Assembly: GCA_944472135.2 (NCBI GenBank)
Contig: OX235270.1
Location: forward strand, 56,921,267 to 56,985,266
DNA from: Trichobilharzia regenti
Taxonomy: Eukaryota > Platyhelminthes > Trematoda > Strigeidida > Schistosomatidae
Reading direction: 5' to 3'
DNA: 64,000 bases
In this document: one piece after another, positions 45,401 to 52,479 of the stretch
How positions within the stretch are numbered: the stretch's first letter is position 1
How the letters are laid out: every line of letters starts with the position of its first letter
Program-made: the position numbers and the translations under genes
The notes under the pieces: model-generated
What the model was told of the DNA's origin: nothing
Databases searched by the model: none
Seen by the model: only the letters and a program-made list of their open reading frames with translations

Positions 45401-48400
45401 ATCCACCTTCATTTCTTCCTGCCTATTTGTTTCACAATCGGTTCCTGGTTGGTTCGCTCATTGCCAGAGATCCCTGTTGCTGATCTTTTCTGGCCGGCCA
45501 TCTGATCTTGAGTATTGAGCGAAGATAACTGTTAATGAAGGTCTGAAGGTTTGTTTGAGATACTCTTTATGACGCGACAAGTCTCTGATCCGTATGGTAA
45601 GTAGCACTGACTTCACATTGGAGTCGAAAATCCGGATCTTATATTCGTTTTCATGCTGAGTAGTGCTGTTGACCTCCACACAGACTTGAGAGACATGAAA
45701 GCTTTCCTTGCTTTCCCGATCCTTGCTTTGATATCCTCGTCAGTTCCGTTCGCCTGTAGTTGAAACGATGCTTCCCAGGTAGGTAAAGGAGGTTGTTTCT
45801 TTCAGGTTCCTCCCATTTATGTTGATTGGTGTCTTTTGTTGTTGTCGCTGTGGCTGTTGGCCAGTAATCTTCATCACCTCTGTTTTATCTATGTTCACTT
45901 GAATTCCTATCTTCGATGCTTCTTCTGCCAACTTGTTGCTTTCCACTTGCATATCTTCCAGTTTGTGGGAAATCAGACATATATAATCGGCGAAGTCCAG
46001 ATCCGCCAGGTTTTTCGTGAGGGTCCATTTTATGCTTGTTTCCTCATTGCCCGTTGTCTGTCTCATCAGCATTATGATATCTTGTTTAATTATCCATTAG
46101 GAAAGATCATATCAACAACCTTTTTAGAAATAATCAACTGGTGCAATACAATTGGTAATTTATGCCTGTTTCTTACATCTTTTTTCTACAATAGCTATAT
46201 TTAATGTTACTCAACCACGTGGTTTCGCTTCGAAGTAAGTCTATGTCCTTTTAACTGAATATATCCTTTAAGTATTGGCGTCAAAATAATTTTCACTTTT
46301 GTATTACAGTTCAGTTTCTTTCGAATATAACTATTGTAATGGTTAACAGCACAAAGTTCACCTTCTTATTGAGCCACTATGAGATGTGTGCGTCGGTGGC
46401 ACAGTGGTAAGGACGCTCGTCGGCCATGCACATGGTCCGGGGTTCGATCCCCAGACGACGCACTCCTTTCACCTCGCTAAGCCAGAAATAATGCTGGTAA
46501 AGCGGAAAGGTTGGGCATGAGGCTAGCAACCACATTCTGTAAAATTAAACACAACTACAGAAACTTTAAGCCACTAGCTTGAGGCCCGATGTTCCACTGG
46601 GAACGTGAAGGAGAAATAATAAAAAAAAACAAAATGAGATGTCAGGATTTCATCATGAGCTGACATTAGTTAGAGAACCATTGGAAAACCTGGGAGTACT
46701 GGACAGCTGTTTCGTCCTAGTTTGGGACTCTTCAGCAGTACGCACCCACCGGGATTCGAACCCAGGACCTTCCGGTTACAAGGCGAGGGTTCGAATCCCC
46801 TGTGGTGGATGCGTACTGCTGAAGAGTCCCAAACTAGGACGAAACAGCTGTCCAGTACTCCTAGGTTTTCCAATGGTTCTCTAACTAATGTCAGCTCATG
46901 ATGAAATCCTGAAATCAATCAAATCCCTACAAACCAACACTTGAATACCAATAAGATGCTCACTGGCGACTGGCCCTATTCAGGTAGGTAGTTACCTGGG
47001 TTCCAGTGGGAAGTCGTGACCAGTAGGGTGCAGCTGGTCGGGTGTGAGGACAAATACTCGCCGAAGACATTGGCTAGCGGTCGCGCTATGTCGTGAATTG
47101 GCAGAAGTTAGAATTCAAGGACCATTGGATCGGGTCCCAGTGGCTTAATGGTATACGAGCTCGCCTTGTAACCGGAAGGTCCTGGGTTCGAATCCCGGTG
47201 GGTGCGTACTGCTGAAGAGTCCCAAACTAGGACGAAACAGCTGTCCAGTACGCCCAGGTTTTCCAATGGTTCTCTAACTAATGTCAGCTCATGATGAAAT
47301 CCTGAAATCAATCAAATCCCTACAAACCAACACTTGAAAATGAGATGTGTTGATATTGAAAGTTAATGTTAAGGCTTGACTCTTATCACTTGAAACAGTA
47401 GATTGTCATTCACTTACGAATAATTCACGTTCATTTATACAGTTGACCAGAAACACAAATGAAGTAAGAAAGAAAAACTGGATGGGTTAATAATTTTGAC
47501 TTATGTACTGAATCAATCCATAAATAAAAAACAACAAAATAAAATTGTAAAAAGTAAGTCTGCCCTCAGGAAACTGTTTGTAACTTATAACCTAGTACAG
47601 TTCTTCTAAAAGAACTGATCTACATTAAGCATAATGATTGGAAAATATTTCTTTTTAGAAAGAGTCTGTTTTACCAAAGAAGAAGTAACGGTATATACCC
47701 ATTACTTTTATTTTCAAATAGGAACACGAAAAATAGCTTGATTATCTACCACAGAGATGAATGACCACACCGAAAACATCCACCTAAAGTACTAATCCTT
47801 GTCATTATTTCTTATCTTAACTTTCCTAATAAATGGACAAAATATCTGATAATAGCATCTCCCACAAAAATGCATTTCTGAACTGACATCCTTATCTCAG
47901 TAGCTTAAAAATATGAGCATACGAAAATATCGTATAAGGCATTTGCAAATCTATGCTAAAGAAATGAAACGAACTTCTTCGATTTGTGCTTGCACAACGG
48001 AAGAATGTGTAGCAAGTTCTGCCACAGCCTTTTGTCAGATTGCTTATACAGAAAAATTAACTAAGAAGTCAAAAGGTTTCGATTGTTAAAATTATCCTAG
48101 TTGTATTGTTTCATAAGAACTGTCTCGCCCTAATACACCTTCTGCAAAAATATAATTCTCTAGTTTTGAAATTTTTGACACATTACTTCATGAATTTATC
48201 TGTGATGTCATGAAAGCTAAATTTTTGATTCCAGAGGTAGATGTATTCCTGTAGTATGGATCAAAGGTAGGTCTGAGCAAAGAGTACTTCTGTGAATATT
48301 ACTCTCATTGGGTCCTTATAGTTATAAAGTTAAAAATCTGTTACCACTATAACCATAGCCAAGTATGTAGTGAACACACTTTTTTTACGTATAATATGAT

Positions 48401-48946
48401 TACGGATATAAAATCTAATGAGTTACAAGTGGTAAAATAAGAGAAAAAACGGTGTTTGTATTGAAAAACTTGGTTAACCAAGTACATTGACGGAATATTA
48501 TGAAAGTGCACTAATACATTTTGTGCGTTCCGAGTGGAACCATACGGCTTTAAACTTATGAATTTCTAGGAGTGGTGGTGTTATTTTTACGGGGTAAAGT
48601 TGCTAGCCTCACACACACACCCTCTGTTTTTCGGGCCTATCACCGGTCAGTAAAGTAGGTGAGGTTTAGGAGCACATCATCGACCAAGAGTTAATTCTGA
48701 ATCACGTGTATGGTTAACGAGTGTTCTCCCATTAAACCACCGAGGCATAGTACAAAAGGAATGATAGTTATTAGTCACGATAAAAAAAACATTCGATAAC
48801 TTTTTTCAAGGGAGTAGAATGTGTTTGTTAACTGGCTAGTACTGGGATGATATGTTTCATACAGAAAATGTCAGTTCACCATGAAATAATCGGCATGTAA
48901 AATGAAGGAAATAACTGTTAGTAAACACTATTACTTGATAATGTCA

Positions 48947-48977
<31 letters not shown>

Positions 48978-49656
48978 TGGGTGATGGAATTTCGTCTAGT
49001 GGCATGACCAAGGGGGAAATGATTTCTGAACAAGTCCTCTCTGCATACAGAGTTCTGGATTGGTCGATCCTGTCGCCACATCTTCAGTTATATAATAAGG
49101 ACATAGGTGAACTGCTTTTAATAGCGTTTTAATTCCGTAGAGGCTGTATTACCGTCTAGATGATGCTTTGCGTCTACTAAGTGTGCGAGAATATAATCGC
49201 CTTCTTCGGCCAGGTGAAAGAAAGTTCTCGAATTCAGAGACGGGACTGTCTTATCTTACAATATACAACCGCATTCTAATTTCTTCGTAAGACTACATCC
49301 TTATTCCCCTGAAATGAAAGTGCTGCTGTCATTCTGAAAGTTTAGATTCCATAAATTAGTATTTTGTGACTTTTAAAAATTAATACTTGCTATTGTTGAT
49401 GTGTGTTTATCTACAATGTGCTAAAATAACTTATAATGGTTTCGTGCTAATACATCAGAACTGCTTCCATATGTTTAACCTTAATTGTTGTTTCTGTTAA
49501 TATCATTGTAGTCTGTATGTACGGTCGCTTATGGATGAAGGACACTTAGTTTTTGACAGTGGCCTCACCTTCCCCTTTGTGTCAGGATCTATCGCAAAGT
49601 TTACAGTATCACCTTCCGATTCCTTATGCTGTGTTCACTTTGATCTTCCGTGCTGA
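30227..49656 (+). CDS. NADK2: Mitochondrial NAD kinase, NADK2-like, 8 exons
   Basis: Phosphorylates NAD+ to NADP+ with ATP. Joining 30227-30418, 30470-30558, 34589-34759, 37987-38070, 42067-42315, 43375-43760, 46195-46234 and 49512-49656 gives 451 codons with every phase matching and GT/AG at every border. The first 35 residues are Arg/Ser-rich with almost no acids, like a mitochondrial presequence. Then come ALILSKLSKYDCEK, AGGDGTFLF (GGDGT at 123-127), IGLNTDP, ALNEVFAGESLS (Asn251-Glu252) and STGTGSTSW (288-294), the NAD kinase motifs in NADK2 form. Human NADK2 is 442 residues. A Ser/Thr-rich insert lies near 321-350. The ATG follows an acceptor (AACAG/GAT), so an untranslated 5' exon or spliced-leader addition is likely. 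Intron 1 is 51 bp; the others are 1.1-4.0 kb and full of repeats, fitting the schistosome pattern of tiny 5' introns. Confidence 0.93.
30470..30558 (+). CDS. NADK2: NADK2-like exon 2
   Basis: Follows a 51-bp intron (acceptor TTGGTTTAG). Reads MKKKGFDDQIVISRHETHHA, matching the family's variable helical region. Donor GTAAGT at 30559 splits an Ile codon. Confidence 0.88.
31842..31865. repeat. (TCTG)n microsatellite
   Basis: Short tetranucleotide run at the 3' edge of the RTE-type fragment in intron 2. A shorter version occurs at 34962, at the edge of a related fragment. Confidence 0.85.
31866..33930 (-). pseudogene. RTE-type LINE (family B) RT fragment in NADK2 intron 2
   Basis: Read on the minus strand: IISETISEKNGTIISS near 33780, KAAGPDGITPEVF near 33530, then MTNIVSKVLGSIIMRRL, SQAGFRPGRGCIDHIF and LKAEFDSVDREVLW (33367-33029), and EYADDIVLLGEDA with the catalytic YADD near 32875. 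After further frame changes come RLRWLEHVLRMPSHRLPRRA and GSGWKKTSGGQTKAW (32417-32118). The order and the C-terminal RLRWLEHVLR motif fit RTE/SR2-like elements. At least three frame breaks make it dead. It lacks the endonuclease, so it is 5'-truncated, and it lies antisense to the host gene. About 31866-32110 is its 3' untranslated region. Confidence 0.85.
34589..34759 (+). CDS. NADK2: NADK2-like exon 3 with GGDGT motif
   Basis: Starts after TGTGTTAG. Contains GLEVRVVDRRTY, WADVVFTAGGDGTFLF and KPVIGLNTDP, the ATP/NAD-binding core. Donor GTAAGT at 34760, phase 2. Confidence 0.95.
34955..35235 (-). mobile_element. Solo 3' end of RTE family B in intron 3
   Basis: Matches 31850-32140 in order: a TCTG run, CATAGAACTT, GCAGTTC.AGTTGCCAC, AAATAGCACACAGAG, a purine-rich block, GATTTTGAGCCATGTC and the TCCCGAG edge. 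This is an extremely 5'-truncated insertion containing only the 3' untranslated region. Confidence 0.75.
35236..37986. other. Intron 3 remainder
   Basis: Apart from a few short ORFs I see no gene or clear element. Some segments (36000-36250, 36830-37100) have less skewed composition and may be old repeats. Confidence 0.4.
37987..38070 (+). CDS. NADK2: NADK2-like exon 4
   Basis: A small 84-nt exon that is easy to miss. After acceptor GTCTAG it reads SSHGFLCLPKWCSSN, the counterpart of the SEGHLCLP segment following NTDP in the family. Donor GTAAAT at 38071, phase 2, joins CG to A to make Arg before WLLRRRIR. Confidence 0.9.
38960..39152 (-). mobile_element. tRNA-derived SINE, family B, in intron 4
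   Basis: Minus-strand copy of the family seen at 26435-26618: GTCGGTGGCACAGCGG head, B-box-like GGAGTTCTATCCC (degraded), GCCTGCAAACTTTGGGCTACC body and TTGTACCAAAATA tail block. Confidence 0.78.
39440..40030 (-). pseudogene. Heavily decayed RTE family B fragment in intron 4
   Basis: Order-preserving similarity to 33290-33920 at nucleotide level: CACCAAGTCTATGTACGATC, ACTTCATTAGTTAAACTGAT, CCATTCATGTGGGAATTCGC, and the GAGACTATTTCACTTAATAT block. No open frame of useful length remains. Older than the intron 2 copy. Confidence 0.65.
40031..42066. other. Intron 4 right part
   Basis: No gene seen. 40785-40812 repeats part of the RTE family B 3' region (TTAGAACTTTGCACA). The rest is AT-rich with chance ORFs (40266-40547, 41658-41930). 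Confidence 0.4.
42067..42315 (+). CDS. NADK2: NADK2-like exon 5 with Asn-Glu motif
   Basis: Reads WLLRRRIRVTL at the start and VLPVLALNEVFAGESLSA at the end. Acceptor TTTTTAAG, donor GTAAGT at 42316. The NE motif positions NAD in the family. Confidence 0.94.
42316..43374. other. Intron 5
   Basis: No element recognised. 42890-43040 is less AT-rich and could be an old repeat. Confidence 0.4.
43375..43760 (+). CDS. NADK2: NADK2-like exon 6 with GTGS motif
   Basis: Acceptor TTTTTTAG. Reads SVYDISVDG, EKQKSSGIVISTGTGSTSWS, a Ser/Thr-rich insertion absent from the vertebrate protein, then NNSLIFSPEDCKMLYSVRDP. Donor GTACGT at 43761, phase 1. Confidence 0.94.
44320..44572 (-). mobile_element. tRNA-derived SINE, family A, in intron 6
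   Basis: On the minus strand: GTGCGTCGGTGGTATAGCGG head, GGGTTCGATCCCC B box, CTCTAAGCCAGAAATAAT body, then GAAGCCCTATGTTCCACTGG tail and an ATT-rich end. The tail is the same as the 3' end of the RTE element at 52480-55735. Confidence 0.88.
44640..44850 (+). pseudogene. RTE family B C-terminal fragment in intron 6
   Basis: The plus strand reads LRWIEHVLRMPNHRVPRLAI (about 44667-44726), with one stop soon after and GWKG following. It corresponds to the C-terminal motif of the intron 2 element but lies in the opposite orientation. Confidence 0.75.
45150..46080 (-). pseudogene. RTE family A fragment in intron 6
   Basis: The minus strand reads DLDFADYICLIS (catalytic FADD changed to FADY), TEVMKITGQQPQRQQQKTP, ETTSFTYLGSIVSTTGE (46072-45740), then KIRIFDSNVKSVLLTIRIRD and EKISNRDLWQ (45679-45458). 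The left end at about 45180-45215 is the family's GCCCTATGTTCC 3' end plus an ATT-rich tail. It is related to the longer copy at 52480-55735 and is 5'-truncated and mutated. Confidence 0.85.
46195..46234 (+). CDS. NADK2: NADK2-like micro-exon 7
   Basis: Only 40 nt. Acceptor ACAATAG, donor GTAAGT at 46235. It reads AIFNVTQPRGFAS with the flanking phases, matching the family's segment ending in the Phe-x-Ser before the final beta strands. Confidence 0.85.
46388..46630 (+). mobile_element. tRNA-derived SINE, family A, in intron 7
   Basis: Head TGCGTCGGTGGCACAGTGG with A box (46397-46407) and perfect B box GGTTCGATCCC (46441-46451). A LINE-like body follows, then the tail GCCCGATGTTCCACTGGGAACG and AATAATAAAAAAAAA. 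ATGAGATGT precedes it (46379-46387) and follows it (46634-46642), a target-site duplication. In this copy the 3' half of the tRNA-like head still pairs (GTGCGTCG with ACGACGCAC). Confidence 0.92.
46696..46741 (-). ncRNA. Hammerhead ribozyme, inverted copy
   Basis: On the minus strand: stem I GTACTG/CAGTAC, core CTGAAGA, stem II GTCC/GGAC with a 7-nt loop, core GAAA, a very short stem III, and GTC before the predicted cleavage point. All conserved core bases are present. It mirrors the copy at 46813-46858. Confidence 0.85.
46813..46858 (+). ncRNA. Hammerhead ribozyme, middle copy
   Basis: Stem I GTACTG (46813-46818) pairs with CAGTAC (46853-46858). Core CTGAAGA at 46819-46825, stem II GTCC/GGAC (46826-46829 with 46837-46840), GAAA at 46841-46844. 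Stem III is the self-complementary ACAGCTGT, giving two or so pairs and a tight loop. GTC ends at 46852, the predicted cleavage point. Confidence 0.88.
47204..47253 (+). ncRNA. Hammerhead ribozyme, full-copy SINE
   Basis: Stem I is longer here: GCGTACTG (47204-47211) with CAGTACGC (47246-47253). Core CTGAAGA 47212-47218, stem II GTCC/GGAC, GAAA 47234-47237, short stem III, cleavage predicted after 47245. CCTGG at 47181 and CCAGG at 47254 could extend the helix past an internal loop made by the B-box region. A transcript across the tandem pair would release a 393-nt monomer (46853-47245). Confidence 0.9.
47349..48524. other. Intron 7 middle, no element recognised
   Basis: AT-rich, only short ORFs, no clear repeat. 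Confidence 0.4.
48525..48750 (-). mobile_element. Diverged family A SINE in intron 7
   Basis: Order-preserving but weak similarity to the family A SINE on the minus strand: GTTCCGAGTGGAACCATACG tail, GGGTAAAGTTGCTAGCCTCA body, and a degenerate tRNA-like head ending CACCGAGGCA. Boxes A and B are mutated. Much older than the copies at 44320 and 46388. Confidence 0.65.
48947..48974. repeat. (TA)n microsatellite in intron 7
   Basis: About 14 TA repeats. Confidence 0.95.
49512..49656 (+). CDS. NADK2: NADK2-like terminal exon 8
   Basis: Acceptor ATTGTAG. Reads LYVRSLMDEGHLVFDSG, then FPFVSGSIAKFTVS and ends DLPC before TGA, equivalent to the family's VVDGG.SFEFNDGA.A C-terminal region. Confidence 0.92.
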
Positions 49657-49903
49657 AGCGAATCATCCATATCTTCAGTTTTTAATCACTGTGTGGTGAT
49701 ATGTATGAATACAATCCACATATGTTTATCATCCATTTCTAACTGATAATTTTTCTTCTAAGCATTTTACTAAATTGTCTCCTTTTTGTATTGTTAATTT
49801 TGAATAATTTCACGCTTCTGTTATTTTTCCCTATTATCTGTGAATCATTCTCAGGTGATTTACTCTGATTTTTCGTACTATGCATCTTGAAATTTCTAGT
49901 GTA

Positions 49904-49909
49904 AATAAA
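49904..49909 (+). terminator. Candidate NADK2 polyadenylation signal
   Basis: AATAAA lies 248 nt after the stop codon in an AT-rich 3' region. It is the first perfect hexamer I noticed downstream. Confidence 0.45.
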
Positions 49910-50303
49910 CTGTACTTGTCACGTCCTTGTTTATTTATTTATTTTCTTTACAATGTAATACGAATAGAAAGTTACGTCCATAATCAAGACACTTGACTTT
50001 TTTGTAGCTCACTTTAGAACCTAATTTATAGGTTCATTTAGGTGCTGCGCATCATGCTTACTCACTGTTAAAGAGTCTGAAACTGATGATCACTGTGCTT
50101 TGGTTTTTAATGATAATTTAAGTAACATACACAATGATGATGTAGTCTGGAATAGATTAAAGCGTTAATCCACATCTACGCATACGTCTTCACTGTAGTT
50201 TGAAATCTTCCTCATTTAGCTTGCTGCTCGCATTATGCCATTGAGTTCAACTGCATGCACGTCTCTTCGCAAATTAAGGCTGAAGTTGGATGCTAATAGG
50301 AGT

Positions 50304-50352
<49 letters not shown>

Positions 50353-52479
50353 CAGTTTTCAAACTATTTGACACCACACAACTGATATCCGTTAACCTTT
50401 TATCGCTTGATATAAATTAATTTTTACACCCAGAAACATATAAAGTTAGGCGGTTAAACTCCTTTACAACCAACAAGTCGACATATAGATAAGGGCATGA
50501 TGTATCAGATGTGAGTGTGACAACTACTGACACATAATTGGCAGGTTCTTGTACTATGGGAAGATGGTATTCACGTGGAAAACCTATAAATAATAGGCAT
50601 CCGTGTATTCTTATTTCTGCAACACAGCAAGTAAAATCCACAATAAATTGCAGACTTTAAAGGGCAAAGTAGACGTTTCAACTAGTCACCTTGTATCGTT
50701 GACAGTGGGATGATGTCAGTGCCCTTACTCTTTATAAAGCAACTTGACGGTTACATAAAATACGTGTAATACCAAAACCAACTGACATAGTGCAAAACAC
50801 AAACAACTAGTTACTGCAGCTTTGAAACTAAAGGTCGAAGGGGAACTTGAGAGTGGGACTTCAAAAGATTTATGTCTAACAATAACAAACATTGGTTCAG
50901 TGTGTTTTACTCTGAATCGCCTCACCAAGTTGAGATACTATACGTAAAAGTAATATAGGCAGTGATGATCTGACGACATATGTTTAGAGATTATGATGTA
51001 TAAAGAGTAGTGTAAAAGCGTGGACATTTAGTTCGACTTTCCGGCACCAAAATAACTACGGTTAGAATAAATAGATTAAAACGAAATAAACTAAAGTATT
51101 TTCAGTTTTGCGTTAACAAATATGCATCCGTGCGGGCTATGAAACTTTTAAACTTCATTGTGGATAATTTCCACAACTTTCATTTCACCTCAGTTTAGCT
51201 TACTTGTTAACAGACTCTTATAGAATCTGGTCTTTTGAGTTTATTCTTCACTCTTACTACTAATAGGCTAGGTAAGCTACTGATTTTAGTAGATGGGTCA
51301 CTTATTTCAGAATAACTTCATCCAGTCTTCGCAATATAAGAGTTATCGTATCACCTCAGTCCAACTAGTACCGTTCATTTTTGATGACTACTATATCCCG
51401 TTGCTTTCTGCTCAGAGAGGTTTTGTTTTTGTATTCACTTTTGTCTGCATTGTAATTGTCTTCATACTCGCTCTCCATCAAATCTTATTCCTTATTAGTG
51501 GCTGAGACTAATAACTTTCAAGCTCGAATAGCCATAAGTTTTCAGCTTTTCGCCTCTAAGCGACATGGACTGTCCGCATCGTTCTTGGAAGTACAGTTTT
51601 CCTCTCAGTTTATTTGCTGGTTAGCATCTGAACCGAACTTATTCAGTGTGAGTTTGTCCAAAAACCTTTGCCAGAAGGTGTCAGACTTCTTGGATGACCG
51701 AACGCTAAACAAGTAAGATCACCTTCATCAAACATGTTGCATGCACTGATCACTGGGATACAGGGTATCTCTTCAAGCATAAGCACAACGCAGCTGTTTC
51801 AACAAATGATATAGAATAGTGTTAGACTTCAGATTGGATGATATGTTCTTTGAGAAACTGTAGTTGCAAGAATTCACACAGTGTAGGGAATCGTAGTGCC
51901 GTTTCAAAATCCCCTTAAATGAGGCTTACTGATGTAAAGGCCTATGCTTATAAACCCAACAGGGGCTTTTCAAGTGCAATGGTTCATGTTAAAATGCATG
52001 TGTTTCCTCAGTATGTTGGCAGTGGATGTGGCTGACGTAAATAGTTTGTATGAAAATTAATGTAGATTAGGAAATATTCAAGTTGATCATTTTCCTAAAA
52101 CTACAGATCCCGCCAACACAGCGAATCTGTCTCCCATTCCCGAAACAGACATTTAAAATCACGTCTGTATCTGTCCTATTTGTGACGACACCATAGACAT
52201 CATGGTGCTACTGCGAAAAGTGCACCTGATCTTGCATCACTGGTTATAAACGATCGGAAAAAGTGTATGCTAGTGACAGCAAATAACTTCGATTGGTGTC
52301 TTCCTTTTTGCCTTTTTATGTCATCGGTAGTGATTCTGAGAAAAATTACCGGGTCAGAAGCTAGTCATAACGTCGATATCTACAAAAAATTGTTCATCAA
52401 GTGTTCGTGATATGTTGGATATTATCTGTTCGTAGTCATCTTTGTTAACCTCGCCTAGATTACTAGCTTCCTAGTTTTC
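49910..52479. other. Gene-free stretch downstream of NADK2
   Basis: No supported gene. The ORFs at 50417-50641, 51293-51716 and similar lack recognisable domains. 52080-52300 is less AT-rich with a CPICDDTI-like reading that may be a trace of a LINE ORF1 zinc finger. Confidence 0.4.
50308..50351. repeat. (TA)n microsatellite
   Basis: About 22 TA repeats, the longest in the window. Confidence 0.95.

Larger units (their letters stand above)
46643..47336. mobile_element. Composite hammerhead SINE: one inverted plus two tandem copies
   Basis: AAAATGAGATGT flanks the whole interval (46631-46642 and 47337-47348), so it entered as one unit. It contains a minus-strand copy truncated at both ends (about 46643-46790), joined head-to-head to a plus-strand copy lacking its tRNA-like 5' half (about 46786-46937), a 165-bp linker, and a full plus-strand copy (47103-47336). 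The full copy has an A box TGGCTTAATGG (47141-47151), a perfect B box GGTTCGAATCC (47185-47195), a hammerhead and an A-rich tail ending CACTTGAA. This organisation matches the schistosome SM-alpha family, which is known to combine a pol III promoter with a hammerhead. The inversion resembles the 5' inversions produced by twin priming during LINE-mediated insertion. Confidence 0.88.

Noticed and set aside
46387..46465. Functional tRNA gene
   Set aside because: A and B boxes are present, but the cloverleaf is imperfect and the sequence continues into a SINE body with a LINE-like tail and target duplication.
47131..47203. Functional threonine-like tRNA gene
   Set aside because: It has an anticodon-loop-like CTTGTAA and a perfect B box but recurs as the head of hammerhead SINEs with target duplications.
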